Shown: positions 43,697 through 53,478, numbered from the stretch's first letter. The stretch: DNA of 64,000 nt from Deltaproteobacteria bacterium (GCA_023489335.1 JAMDCP010000013.1:1-64000); one strand, 5' to 3'. Program-made: numbers and translations. The notes: generated from the sequence alone by a model not told the origin.

Positions 43697-44452
43697 TTAC
43701 TGCATAAACATTCCGCCGTTTACATTAATAACGGCGCCCGTGATATAATTCGATAAAATAGACGATAAAAAAAGCACCGCATTCGAAACATCGGCGGGGT
43801 CGCCGATGCGGCTTAACGGGATTGCCTTTTTTATCCCGTCTTTTATATCCTCCGGCAATTTGTCGGTCATGGACGACTTTATAAAACCGGGAGCGACGGC
43901 ATTTGCAAGTATGCCCCTGGCGGCATATTCCTTAGCAATAGATTTGGTAAAGGCAATAATTCCTGCCTTGGCCGCCGCGTAATTTGCCTGACCCGCGTTG
44001 CCGGTTTCGCCGATTACGGATGTTATATTAATCACCCTGCCGCTTTTAGCTTTTACCATATATTTCAGCACATTTTTCGTAACATAAAATAGCCCGTTTA
44101 AATTGACATCCAGCACATCAAGCCAGTCCTCGTCGCTCATTCTTATAAGCAGCGAATCTTTAACGATGCCGGCATTATTGACAAGAATGTCGATTTTTGA
44201 CTCCTTTGCTTCGATTTTCCGTATAATATCCGTTACCTCTTGAGAATTTTTTATATCGAGCTCGTAAAAGTCGAATTTATCCGAAATTTCTTTAAGTTCA
44301 TTCCGAATATCCAAAAACTTGTTATAAGTCTTGCCAAGAATTATAACCCTTGCCCCTGCCGAAAGTTGAGTTTTAACAATGGATAACCCAATTCCTGCAT
44401 ATCCGCCCGTAACAATTGTTACCTTGCCGCTTAAATCGATGCAATAAGACAT
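43697..44452 (-). CDS. fabG: 3-oxoacyl-ACP reductase
   Basis: SDR-fold NADPH reductase of FAS II. TGGYAGIG nucleotide motif near residue 16, NNAGIVKDSLLIRMSDEDW characteristic of FabG, and catalytic S-YxxxK in TSVIGETGNAGQANYAAAKAG (serine at the start, Tyr and Lys near the end). 251 residues. Separated from fabD by a palindromic element; no ribosome site is visible before ATG 44452. Confidence 0.94.
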   Translation of the reverse strand: MSYCIDLSGKVTIVTGGYAGIGLSIVKTQLSAGARVIILGKTYNKFLDIRNELKEISDKFDFYELDIKNSQEVTDIIRKIEAKESKIDILVNNAGIVKDSLLIRMSDEDWLDVLDVNLNGLFYVTKNVLKYMVKAKSGRVINITSVIGETGNAGQANYAAAKAGIIAFTKSIAKEYAARGILANAVAPGFIKSSMTDKLPEDIKDGIKKAIPLSRIGDPADVSNAVLFLSSILSNYITGAVINVNGGMFMQ

Positions 44453-44485
44453 AATTATAATTAATTTATATAAAATATATAAAAA

Positions 44486-44578
44486 GTGTCCGATTTATTT
44501 TTTAATTCCCCTTTTTTAAAAGGGGTGGCGGTCCGCCTTTAGGCGGACTGACGGGGTATTTATAAGATAAATCGGATA
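44486..44578. repeat. Triple-palindrome (cruciform) element between fabD and fabG
   Basis: Two perfect 18-bp palindromes stand side by side: CCCCTTTTTTAAAAGGGG at 44508-44525 and GTCCGCCTTTAGGCGGAC at 44531-44548. They are enclosed by an outer 10-bp inverted repeat TCCGATTTAT (44489-44498) / ATAAATCGGA (44567-44576). It sits inside the FAS II operon and would form a cloverleaf-like structure in RNA. Looks like a small mobile palindromic unit. Confidence 0.8.
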
Positions 44579-44589
44579 CCTTGTTATTA

Positions 44590-45555
44590 TCATATAGGTA
44601 AAAATTTTTCCAATTCTTTTAATGTTGAAACGGAATTAATAGATAAAGAATCTGCTTCTTTATCTATTCTTTTTATTAAAGAACTTAAAACATTCGAAGG
44701 TCCAATTTCAATAAAGGTGGAAACATTAAATATTTTCTTCATATTCAAAACGGACTCGATCCATCTTACGGGAGAGGTTATCTGTTCCAAAAGGAGTTTA
44801 ACGGCGTCATTTTTTTTAGAATAATTTAAAGAGGTGGCATTTGAAAATATTTCGCAATGGGCATCGGAAAACCAGTCTTCTTTAAAATAGGCTGACAAAT
44901 TACTCCTGGCCTCTTCCATAAACGGGGTATGAAATGGGGCGCTGACTGGCAAAACGACGGTTTTTTTGGCTCCCCGTTCCTTAAGGATAGCGCACGCTTC
45001 ATCAACAGACGGGGCCTCCCCCGATATAACGGTTTGAACAGGCGAATTAAAATTCGCTATAAATACCCTGCCCTTATTATCCGAACCGTTTATCTTATTA
45101 ATTACGGATTTTATAATATCCTCGTCAAGCCCGATTATTGCCGCCATCTTGCCGAACCCGACGGGACATGCGTTTTGCATAAAAACCCCTCTTTTTTTTG
45201 TGATTAAAAGGGCGTGCAAAAAATCTAAAGAACCCGCAAAAACATTAGCGCTATACTCGCCGAGGCTATGGCCGGAAACGCAAACCGGATTAAGTCCTGT
45301 TTCTTTTTGCATTGCTTTAAGTATGGCTATACTCACGGTTAAAATGGCGGGCTGGGTATTTTCGGTTAAATTAAGCAGCCCTTCATCATTCCCAAAAATT
45401 AGCTTTTTCATATCCATGCCTAACGCATCCGAAGACTCTTCCAAGACAAGCCTTGCTTCGTTAAAATTTTCAAAAATATCCTTTCCCATGCCTATATGCT
45501 GTGACCCCTGCCCGGGAAAGACAAACGCAATATTTGAATTTATTCTTTTTTCCAT
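44590..45555 (-). CDS. fabD: Malonyl-CoA:ACP transacylase
   Basis: Loads malonyl units onto ACP. FPGQGSQHIGMG oxyanion motif near residue 14, nucleophile serine in VSGHSLGEYSA, and the histidine in PVSAPFHTPFME. 321 residues, standard. AAAGG precedes ATG 45555, which abuts the fabK stop. Confidence 0.96.
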   Translation of the reverse strand: MEKRINSNIAFVFPGQGSQHIGMGKDIFENFNEARLVLEESSDALGMDMKKLIFGNDEGLLNLTENTQPAILTVSIAILKAMQKETGLNPVCVSGHSLGEYSANVFAGSLDFLHALLITKKRGVFMQNACPVGFGKMAAIIGLDEDIIKSVINKINGSDNKGRVFIANFNSPVQTVISGEAPSVDEACAILKERGAKKTVVLPVSAPFHTPFMEEARSNLSAYFKEDWFSDAHCEIFSNATSLNYSKKNDAVKLLLEQITSPVRWIESVLNMKKIFNVSTFIEIGPSNVLSSLIKRIDKEADSLSINSVSTLKELEKFLPI

Positions 45556-46503
45556 TTAACCTTTTATAAATTTGGACATATTATTGATAAAATCTTCGGC
45601 CTGGGAAACTATTTCTTCTATAACCTCTTTTACGGTTTTTTCCTCTTTTATCAGTCCCGCAATCTGGCCGCTCATTAAAGAACCCATTTCAATATCCCCG
45701 TCAACCGACGCGGCTTTTAATCTTCCCGTACCGAGTTTTTCGTATTCGATGGCCGGCGAACATTTTTCTTCCAGTTCGAGAAACATTTTCGCAAGCCTGT
45801 TTTTTAACACCCTGACGGGATGCCCCGTCGGCCTTCCGGTAACGACGGTATCCCTATCGGATGCCTTTATTACCATATCCTTCCAGTTTTGATGCACATG
45901 GCACTCTTTGGTCGCAAGAAATCTCGTTCCCATTTGAATACCGCTTGCGCCTAAACATAAAGCGGCGACGAACCCTCTGTAATCCGCAATGCCGCCCGCA
46001 GCTATAACAGGAATATTAACGCTGTCGACTACCTGCGGAACAATTACCATAGTGGTTAGCTCCCCGATATGTCCTCCCGATTCAGTGCCTTCGGCGATTA
46101 AGGCATCCGCTCCCGCCTTTTCCATTCTTTTGCCTAAAGCCGTCGATGGAATAACGGGGATTACTTTTATGCCTGCATCGTGAAATTTTTTTATATATGG
46201 TCCCGCATTGCCGGCACCCGTCGTAACAACTGGAACACCTTCACTGATAACGGCATCGACTAATTCATCGATATAAGTCAAATATAGTATAAGATTTACG
46301 CCGAAAGGCTTATCGGTATTTTCCTTGGCTTTTCTTATTTCCTTAACAAGAAGATCCGGGGGCATCTGCCCTGCCCCTATTATACCCAAACCTCCGGCAT
46401 TTGAAACGGCGCTTGCAAGAGCATAATTCGATGCCCATGCCATTCCGCCCTGAAAAATCGGATATTTTATCCCAATTTTATCACATATGGGAGATTTTAT
46501 CAT
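45556..46503 (-). CDS. fabK: Enoyl-ACP reductase II (FMN type)
   Basis: TIM-barrel flavoprotein of the 2-nitropropane dioxygenase/FabK family. Start ICDKIGIKYPIFQGGMAWAS, TGAGNAGPYIKKFHDAG, EGTESGGHIGELTT, and the FMN phosphate site AAGGIADYRGF...GASGIQMGTRF are present. 315 residues. Its place between fabH and fabD supports FabK rather than another nitronate-type oxidase; no fabI is seen in the window. Confidence 0.92.
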   Translation of the reverse strand: MIKSPICDKIGIKYPIFQGGMAWASNYALASAVSNAGGLGIIGAGQMPPDLLVKEIRKAKENTDKPFGVNLILYLTYIDELVDAVISEGVPVVTTGAGNAGPYIKKFHDAGIKVIPVIPSTALGKRMEKAGADALIAEGTESGGHIGELTTMVIVPQVVDSVNIPVIAAGGIADYRGFVAALCLGASGIQMGTRFLATKECHVHQNWKDMVIKASDRDTVVTGRPTGHPVRVLKNRLAKMFLELEEKCSPAIEYEKLGTGRLKAASVDGDIEMGSLMSGQIAGLIKEEKTVKEVIEEIVSQAEDFINNMSKFIKG

Positions 46504-46519
46504 TTTATTTTTCCCCGCC

Positions 46520-47503
46520 TCACCATCGTATCACCGACGATGCCCATGCGAGTCCGGCGCCGATAGCATCGATTAATACCAAATCCCCTTCTTTTATGCG
46601 GCCCGAAACGCACGCCTCGTCTAACGCAATAGGGATTGAACCGCTTGAAGTATTTCCATACCTTTCAACATTCACAAAAACTTTTTCCATTGGAAAACAC
46701 AACTTCTTTGCGGTGGCTTCTATTATCCTGATATTTGCCTGATGAGGAACAAATAAATCGATATCTTCCGGCTTAAGGCCGTTAAACTTAATAGCCTCTT
46801 CCGCAACATCTTTAAGATATTTTACCGCATATTTAAAAAGCTCGGAACCCTTCATTTTTATATAATGGTCAAGATTATTTACCGTCTGGGCGGTTGCCGG
46901 CATTAAAGAGCCTCCCGCGGGAAGTTTAAGTATATTGTCATGTCCTCCCTCCGAATGTATATGGGTCGATAAGATACCCCTCGTATTTTCGGTGTTTGCG
47001 GATAACACCGCCGCCCCCCCGCCGTCGCCGAATAATACGCAGGTTGACCTATCGGTATAATCGGTAATTCTTGAAAGTAAATCGGCGCCGATAACTAATA
47101 CATTTTTATATCTGCCCGATTTAATAAAGCTATCGGCGATAGATAAAGAATAAATAAAGCCGCTGCACCCTGCACTTACATCAAAAGCAGCCGCATTTTT
47201 TAGCCCTAATGTTTCTTGAACGATGCAGGCGGTTGACGGAAATATCATATCCGGCGTAATTGTCCCGACTATGATAAGTTCTATGTCTAACGGGCTCACC
47301 CCCGAGCGCTTAATTGCCTGCCTTGCGGCATTGGCGGCTATACCGGATGTCGTTAAACCGGCTTCGGCAATCCGCCTTTCCTTGATGCCTGTCCTTGAGG
47401 TAATCCACTCGTCCGATGTATCGACAATCCTGCAAAGTTCTTCATTAGTAAGCACCTTTTCCGGAACATACGAACCGATTCCTGTAATCTGTGAATATAT
47501 CAA
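46520..47503 (-). CDS. fabH: 3-oxoacyl-ACP synthase III
   Basis: Initiates fatty acid synthesis from acetyl-CoA and malonyl-ACP. Catalytic cysteine in DVSAGCSGFIYSLS, histidine in FVPHQANIRI and asparagine in GNTSSGSIP. 327 residues. Starts with TTG 47503, with AAAGG about ten bases upstream. plsX precedes it, the normal order. Confidence 0.96.
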   Translation of the reverse strand: MIYSQITGIGSYVPEKVLTNEELCRIVDTSDEWITSRTGIKERRIAEAGLTTSGIAANAARQAIKRSGVSPLDIELIIVGTITPDMIFPSTACIVQETLGLKNAAAFDVSAGCSGFIYSLSIADSFIKSGRYKNVLVIGADLLSRITDYTDRSTCVLFGDGGGAAVLSANTENTRGILSTHIHSEGGHDNILKLPAGGSLMPATAQTVNNLDHYIKMKGSELFKYAVKYLKDVAEEAIKFNGLKPEDIDLFVPHQANIRIIEATAKKLCFPMEKVFVNVERYGNTSSGSIPIALDEACVSGRIKEGDLVLIDAIGAGLAWASSVIRW

Positions 47504-47538
47504 TTTTTTAAACCTTTGTTATTAAAATTTATATTTTA

Positions 47539-48555
47539 TTAGGATAAATAACCGCTTTCGGCATTGGCTTCTATTTTATGGCTGATATTTAAGGTTATCC
47601 CTTTTTCGACAAAGTGCTTGGCAACGAAAACGGCGCTTGCGATTGCTTTTGCGCCGGCGCCGCCATGAGCAATAAATGCCGCTCCGTTAACCCCGAGAAG
47701 CGGCGCTCCGCCGTACTCATTGTGGTCAACGAGTTTTTTAAAATTTTTTAATGATTTTCTGGCAAGAAAAAACCCAAATTTAGCCATAAAACTTTTGTCC
47801 ACTTCGTCTCTTAAAAGATTAAATATTGTTTCAGCCAATGTCTCGGATGCTTTTAAAATAACATTGCCCGTAAATCCGTCGCAAACAACTACATCGACTT
47901 TTCCGTTAAATATCTCCCTGCCTTCGACATAGCCGTAAAAATTTAAATCGGTGTTTTTTATAATCTTATAAGCCTCCCTTGTAAGATCGTTACCCTTGGA
48001 TTCCTCTTCCCCGTTACTTAACAGGCCTATCTTCGGATTTTTTATGTCCTTCATGAAAGCGGCGTATTCGGCGCCCATTATTGCAAATTGAGCAAGATGG
48101 TGAGGTTTAACATCAACATTCGCTCCCGCATCTATCAAAACTGTATAACCGCCGATCGCCGGCATAATCGTAGCTATTGCAGGCCTGTCTATACCTTTAA
48201 TGCGCTTAAAAACAAACATAGCGATAGCTAAAGATGCCCCGCTATTACCCGCGCTGATAACGGCATCCGCCTCTTTATTCTTTACAAGTTCATAAGCAAC
48301 GCGCAAAGAAGAGTTTTTTTTATTCCTTACGATAGAAGACGGAGAATCCTTCATTGTAATCCGCTCGGGAGCATGCTTTATCTTAACCCTGGACGGCATA
48401 TGTCCGTTTTTTTTAAAAGCGCTCTCTAATACGGCTTCATCACCGGTGAGTATTATCTCTAACCCCTCATCCGACTCTACGGCGGCTATTGCCCCTAAAA
48501 CCTCGGGTTCCGGCGCCTTATCCGAACCAAAGCCGTCAAGAGCTATTCTAATCAT
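47539..48555 (-). CDS. plsX: Phosphate acyltransferase PlsX
   Basis: Makes acyl-phosphate from acyl-ACP for phospholipid synthesis. Starts IRIALDGFGSDKAPEPEVLGA (D-x-MGGD variant), then RNKKNSSLRVAYELVKN, SAGNSGASLAIAMF, and DGFTGNVILKASE. The first motif reads DGFGSDKAP rather than the usual DAMGGDxxP. 338 residues. GGGGAA precedes ATG 48555. Confidence 0.95.
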   Translation of the reverse strand: MIRIALDGFGSDKAPEPEVLGAIAAVESDEGLEIILTGDEAVLESAFKKNGHMPSRVKIKHAPERITMKDSPSSIVRNKKNSSLRVAYELVKNKEADAVISAGNSGASLAIAMFVFKRIKGIDRPAIATIMPAIGGYTVLIDAGANVDVKPHHLAQFAIMGAEYAAFMKDIKNPKIGLLSNGEEESKGNDLTREAYKIIKNTDLNFYGYVEGREIFNGKVDVVVCDGFTGNVILKASETLAETIFNLLRDEVDKSFMAKFGFFLARKSLKNFKKLVDHNEYGGAPLLGVNGAAFIAHGGAGAKAIASAVFVAKHFVEKGITLNISHKIEANAESGYLS

Positions 48556-48620
48556 TTATAATTTCCCCATTTGTAGGCAAAATTTTAACGCCCGTTAACT
48601 CTTTTATATAATTTATGTAA

Positions 48621-48809
48621 TCAGGCTTTTGGTTCGGCTGCCGCAATTATAACCCTTCCCCTGTAGGTTTTGCAATTAGCGCACATTCTATGCGGAAGCA
48701 TGGGTTCCCCGCAATTCGGGCACTTTGAATAATTAGTTGCCTCAAGGCTGTCATGAGTTCTCCTTTTATCCCTCCTGCATTTTGAGTGTCTTTTCTTTGG
48801 ATTTGCCAT
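48621..48809 (-). CDS. rpmF: 50S ribosomal protein L32
   Basis: 62 residues: ANPKKRHSKCRRDKRRTHD, then a zinc-binding CPNCGEPMLPHRMCANC. This is the zinc-containing L32 form. AAAGGAG precedes ATG 48809. rpmF-plsX-fabH is a widespread operon start. Confidence 0.96.
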   Translation of the reverse strand: MANPKKRHSKCRRDKRRTHDSLEATNYSKCPNCGEPMLPHRMCANCKTYRGRVIIAAAEPKA

Positions 48810-48895
48810 ATAAATCTCCTTTTATTAATCTAAAGTTAAAGCAATTTTTTTAAAACATATGCTATATTATTAATAAAAAATTAAAATGTCAATGT

Positions 48896-51409
48896 TCATT
48901 TTTCTACTATCTTTATAAACAGGTTGTCATCCGCGGTTTTAAAATCCGCTTCATCGGAAAATATCATTCTTTTCGCCCTCACCGCAGATTTTATATCGTT
49001 ATTCACGCTATTTAAGATGCTTACATAATCGTTATTCAACGTTTTAACCAAAAGTTTGTCAATCTTATGATTTTGATGAAGATTTAAACTTGTTCTTAAT
49101 TTTCTTGAAGCCTCGAGAATATTTAATAAAATTTTAACGATTTTTACGGAAGATTCGTCAACGAGTTCTTTTCTATAGTCAGGCCAACTTGACAAATGAA
49201 TACTGCCGGCTGTTTCAAAATTTTTATAAAACGACTGGTATAATTCTTCCGTAATAAACGGAAAAAATGGAGCAAATACTTTTATCATATTTAATGAAAC
49301 AAAATACATAACATTTAAAGCCTTATCTTTTCTGTCAAAATTTTCTTCTTCCTCATCCCAAAAGACATTTTTTATAATCTCGAGATAATTATCGCAATAT
49401 ACATTATAAAAGAAATCGACCATTGCCTTTAAACTTGAGGAGTATTCGTAGGATTCCATATGGTTGCCGCAGAGCTTTAAAGTGTTTTCGAATTCCGTGA
49501 TAACCCATTTATCGATTTCGCCCAATTCAAGCTCCGATATGTCTTTCTCATACGGATTAAATCCTTCGCCGACATTTGTGATTAAAAATCTTGCCGCATT
49601 CCATAATTTAATTAAAAGCCTTCTGCCGTTTGCGGCATCTTCTTCGCTAAACCTTAAATCCTGTCCCAGATTGGCCCTGGAAGCCCAGTACCTTAAGGCA
49701 TCTGCGGAATATTTATTTATTATTTCCCCGGGTTCCACGAAATTGCCTAAGCTTTTAGACATCTTTTTGCCGTTTTTATCAAGTCCCCAGCCGCTTATCA
49801 TAACATTTTTAAACGGGATATTATCCGTATGATAAATAGATTTTACGACGGTATAAAATAACCATGTTCGAATAATTTCCTGAGCCTGCGGACGTAAACT
49901 CATCGGGTAAATCCTATTTAAAAGTTTTTTTTTATCGGCGGCATGGGAATCATATGCCCATAAGGCGTTAATCAGAGGGGTCATCGACGATGTCATCCAT
50001 GTGTCCATAACATCCGTTTCGGGTTTAAATTCTTTTCCCCCGCATTTAGGGCAGGACGCCGCATTAGGATTCGCTACGGCTGGGTCGATAGGCAGTTCAT
50101 CCTCTTTTGCAAGGATTACTTCGCCGCAATTTGCGCAATACCAGACGGGAAAAGGCACGCCGTAAAATCTTTGCCTCGATATATTCCAGTCCCATTTTAA
50201 ATTATTAACCCATTCGTCATATCTCGGTTTCATAAAATCCGGGCGCCACTTTATACCGTCTGCGGCCTTTAAAAATTTATCTTTATTATCTAAAATTTTT
50301 ATAAACCATTGAAGCTCGCGGATAAATTCGACGGGAGTTTCGCACCTGTCATGAACGCCGACATTATGTAAAAGCGGTTTTTCCCCTTTTATAAGCGATA
50401 ATTTCTTTAGGTCGTCTACTATTGCCCTTTTTGCATCCTTTACGGTTAATCCGCTATAAGCTCCCGATGCCTCATTTAATCTTCCCGCTTTATCGATAAT
50501 TATAGCCGTGTCAAGTTTATGCTCTTTCCACTTTCTAACATCTTCGACATCGCCCCAGGTGCAAACCATCATCAAACCGGTTCCATAATTTATATCGACG
50601 GTTTCATCATATTTAACGGGAACATCCTTATTATATAACGGGGTTTTAACGCTTTGCCCGTTTAAAAACCTGTATCTGCCGTCAAGAGGGTTGGCATAAA
50701 TTGCAACGCATGCTCCCAACAATTCGGGGCGGGTCGTGGATATTATAAGGCCCTGGCCGGACGACGATTTAAATTCTATGTCGTACAAAACACCATTTAA
50801 TTCTTCTATTATAATATCCGCCTGCGCAAGCGAGGTCCTGCATTGGGGGCACCATAAAATCGGCTCGTTCCTTCTTTCTATCAGCTTCTTATTATAAAGA
50901 TCGATAAACGATTTTTGGGATGTTTTCCTGCATCTTTCATCTATCGTAGAGTATGACAACCGGTAATCGACGCTTATTCCTGCGGATTTCCATAAGGCTT
51001 TATATGTCCCTATGCCGAGCTTCGTCTCTTTTAGGCATAGGTCTATAAACTCTTCCCTTGTTATCTTTGACTTGTTTATTTTATACTTTTTTTCGACATA
51101 TCGCTCCGTAGGAAGACCGTTATCGTCGAAACCCATCGGATAAAACACATTAAACCCTTTCATTCTTTTGTACCTGACGATAAACTCAGCCTGGGAATAG
51201 CTCATTACATGCCCGACATGGAGATGGGAGGATGAAACATAAGGCGGAGGCGTATCGACCGAAAAAATTTCCTTTTCGCCGTTATCGAAATCGAAACTAT
51301 ATGTATTATTATCTTCCCAATACTGCGCTATCTTTTTTTCAACCGCAAGGTAGTCGTAATTTTTAGGAAAATCCTTAAAATTATTAAAATTTTCTTCAGA
51401 TTTTTGCAT
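48896..51409 (-). CDS. valS: Valyl-tRNA synthetase
   Basis: Class I synthetase of 837 residues. The HIGH-type motif is HLHVGH near residue 62, followed by YPMGFDDNGLPTERYVEK; KMSKS lies in DKNGKKMSKSLGNFVEP; CP1 editing domain with STTRPELLGACVA between. DDNGLPTER and the lack of the long C-terminal coiled coil resemble the shorter ValRS class known from Rickettsia and archaea, rather than the common bacterial type. No ribosome site before ATG 51409. Divergent from dnaX. Confidence 0.94.
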   Translation of the reverse strand: MQKSEENFNNFKDFPKNYDYLAVEKKIAQYWEDNNTYSFDFDNGEKEIFSVDTPPPYVSSSHLHVGHVMSYSQAEFIVRYKRMKGFNVFYPMGFDDNGLPTERYVEKKYKINKSKITREEFIDLCLKETKLGIGTYKALWKSAGISVDYRLSYSTIDERCRKTSQKSFIDLYNKKLIERRNEPILWCPQCRTSLAQADIIIEELNGVLYDIEFKSSSGQGLIISTTRPELLGACVAIYANPLDGRYRFLNGQSVKTPLYNKDVPVKYDETVDINYGTGLMMVCTWGDVEDVRKWKEHKLDTAIIIDKAGRLNEASGAYSGLTVKDAKRAIVDDLKKLSLIKGEKPLLHNVGVHDRCETPVEFIRELQWFIKILDNKDKFLKAADGIKWRPDFMKPRYDEWVNNLKWDWNISRQRFYGVPFPVWYCANCGEVILAKEDELPIDPAVANPNAASCPKCGGKEFKPETDVMDTWMTSSMTPLINALWAYDSHAADKKKLLNRIYPMSLRPQAQEIIRTWLFYTVVKSIYHTDNIPFKNVMISGWGLDKNGKKMSKSLGNFVEPGEIINKYSADALRYWASRANLGQDLRFSEEDAANGRRLLIKLWNAARFLITNVGEGFNPYEKDISELELGEIDKWVITEFENTLKLCGNHMESYEYSSSLKAMVDFFYNVYCDNYLEIIKNVFWDEEEENFDRKDKALNVMYFVSLNMIKVFAPFFPFITEELYQSFYKNFETAGSIHLSSWPDYRKELVDESSVKIVKILLNILEASRKLRTSLNLHQNHKIDKLLVKTLNNDYVSILNSVNNDIKSAVRAKRMIFSDEADFKTADDNLFIKIVEK

Positions 51410-51476
51410 AGATTACTAAGTTTAGCAACTTTTTTTGTAAAAATCAATTATAATTTGTAAAACTTATATTGTTATG

Positions 51477-51485
51477 TGTTATAAT
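51477..51485 (+). promoter_or_regulatory. Extended -10 box directly before dnaX
   Basis: TGTTATAAT, a TGn extended -10 with perfect TATAAT, ends 8 nt before ATG 51494, implying a leaderless or nearly leaderless dnaX mRNA. A second TATAAT at 51449-51454 would give a leader of about 33 nt, so both starts are possible. Confidence 0.5.
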
Positions 51486-51493
51486 TATAGGAT

Positions 51494-53032
51494 ATGTATC
51501 AGGTGCTTGCCAGAAAATACAGGCCAAAAATTTTCGATGAAATAGCCGGACAGGATAACATTGTCCAAACGCTTAAAAATGCCGTTATTCACGACAGGAT
51601 TGCCCATGCCTACATATTTTCCGGCACGAGAGGGGTCGGCAAAACATCTATTGCAAGAATACTTGCAAAATCGATTAATTGCGAAAACGGTCCTACGATA
51701 AATCCATGCGGCGTTTGCTCCGCCTGCGTCCAGATTCAAAACGGCAGTTCGGTGGATGTTATAGAAATAGACGGGGCATCGAATACAGGCGTTGACGCAA
51801 TAAGGGATTTAAAGGAAAATATAATATATCTGCCGCAGAGTTTTAAATATAAAATTTACATCATCGACGAGGTTCATATGCTTTCGAATAGCGCCTTTAA
51901 TGCTCTTTTAAAGACGCTCGAAGAGCCTCCCGCCCACGCTAAATTTATCTTTGCGACAACCGAATTGCACAAAGTCCCCGAAACTATTTTATCGAGGTGC
52001 CAAAGGTTTAACTTCAAAAGAATACCGACCGATATAATTTACCGTAAATTAAAAGAGATTGCGGCTGCGGAAGACATTTCCGTTACCGATGAAAACTTAA
52101 TGATTATGGCCTCTTTGGCCGACGGATCCGTTAGAGACTCTCTCACAACCTTTGACACTATTATATCGTACTTCGGAAAAGATATAAAAGAAGATGTATC
52201 GCCCGTTCTTGGATTAACCGTTAAAGCAACGATTATTGAACTTATCGGCGCAATTTTTAAGAAGGATTATGAATCATCCATCAGGCTGGCAAAAGAAATA
52301 TATGACTCCGGGGCGGATATAAGGCAGTTTATGAAACAGCTTGCATTCCACATTAGAAATATTTTAATGATAAAATTAAAATATAAAGATATGATTAACG
52401 ATATGACGGATGAAGAAATAAATGCTTTAATTCCTCTTGCCGAACAAAAACATTCGGAGGAACTTCTTGATATGATAGATATATTACTCAACTCGGACGC
52501 CAAATACCAAAAAATCTCTTCCCCTTCATTAATGCTTGAGCTTACTCTTTTCAGGCTTATAAATATTCCGTCGAAACATAATGTAACGGAACTCGTAAAT
52601 AAAATCGATAAATTCATATCGCTTAAAACAAATCAGGCAGAAAATACAAAAATAGAAGGTAAAACCAACAAGTTTAATGTAAACGATGGGGCGGCTTTGA
52701 CACCGCCTGCGCCCGCATTTGACGCATCCTTCGCACGCATGGAAACGCCGCCGAAAACTGGCGCTCCAGCAAATACGCATGCGGACAGGCAAGTCAAAAT
52801 CGCGCCGAAAGATAACTATAATATGTCTGCGGCATCGGACGAATTGTTTGCCCACTGGGGTAAAATCGATGAAAAATTAGCCCAAGAAAATGACGGGCAG
52901 GAAACTAACGCTTTAATGGATGACGGCATTAAAGCTAACGAAGCCGAAAAAATCGATGAAAGCATAATCATGGAAAGCATAAAAGACATTTTCGGGAAAG
53001 ACATCGAAAGAATAGATAAGACAAAAAAGTGA
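51494..53032 (+). CDS. dnaX: DNA polymerase III subunits gamma/tau
   Basis: Clamp-loader AAA+ ATPase. Starts MYQVLARKYRPKIFDEIAGQ, Walker A GTRGVGKT at 44-51, zinc cysteines C63, C72, C75, C78, and Walker B/sensor IIDEVHMLS. Domain III extends to about residue 380, followed by a poorly conserved tail. 512 residues. The canonical start leaves no room for a proper ribosome site (AGGA ends only two bases before ATG). It heads dnaX-ybaB-recR. Confidence 0.96.
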   Translation: MYQVLARKYRPKIFDEIAGQDNIVQTLKNAVIHDRIAHAYIFSGTRGVGKTSIARILAKSINCENGPTINPCGVCSACVQIQNGSSVDVIEIDGASNTGVDAIRDLKENIIYLPQSFKYKIYIIDEVHMLSNSAFNALLKTLEEPPAHAKFIFATTELHKVPETILSRCQRFNFKRIPTDIIYRKLKEIAAAEDISVTDENLMIMASLADGSVRDSLTTFDTIISYFGKDIKEDVSPVLGLTVKATIIELIGAIFKKDYESSIRLAKEIYDSGADIRQFMKQLAFHIRNILMIKLKYKDMINDMTDEEINALIPLAEQKHSEELLDMIDILLNSDAKYQKISSPSLMLELTLFRLINIPSKHNVTELVNKIDKFISLKTNQAENTKIEGKTNKFNVNDGAALTPPAPAFDASFARMETPPKTGAPANTHADRQVKIAPKDNYNMSAASDELFAHWGKIDEKLAQENDGQETNALMDDGIKANEAEKIDESIIMESIKDIFGKDIERIDKTKK

Positions 53033-53108
53033 AACCGCCTTGTTATTTTTTAAAAAAAATTATAGAATGATAATATATAAACACAAAAAAATCTGGAGGA
53101 ATATTAAA

Positions 53109-53423
53109 ATGTCCAAAAATATGGCAGGAATGCTAAAGCAAGCTCAAAAATTTCAATCGGATATGCTCAAAATGCAGGAAGAACTCGGTTCGAAAATTGT
53201 CGAATCCAGCTCCGGCGGCGGGATGGTTACGACAAAAGTGAACGGAAAACAAGAACTTATATCCATAACGATAGATAAAGCCGTGATTAACCCGGACGAC
53301 GCCGAAATGCTTCAAGACCTTATAGTCGCCTCTATTAACGAAGCCCTTAATAAATCAAAAGATATGGTTACGAATGAAATGTCCAAGTTAACGGGCGGAC
53401 TTAACATACCCGGCCTTTTTTAA
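53109..53423 (+). CDS. ybaB: YbaB/EbfC nucleoid-associated protein
   Basis: Small dimeric DNA-binding protein of 104 residues. MLKQAQKFQSDMLKMQEELG, the glycine-rich SSSGGGMVTTKVNG strand, and the helical DLIVASINEALNKSK are typical. I start at ATG 53109 with GGAGGA eight bases upstream; the longer frame from 53040 has no support. Conserved between dnaX and recR. Confidence 0.95.
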   Translation: MSKNMAGMLKQAQKFQSDMLKMQEELGSKIVESSSGGGMVTTKVNGKQELISITIDKAVINPDDAEMLQDLIVASINEALNKSKDMVTNEMSKLTGGLNIPGLF

Positions 53424-53478
53424 TAAATAGAAAACATCGTCTATATCTATAGATAAATCTAAATTATATCCGAGATTT

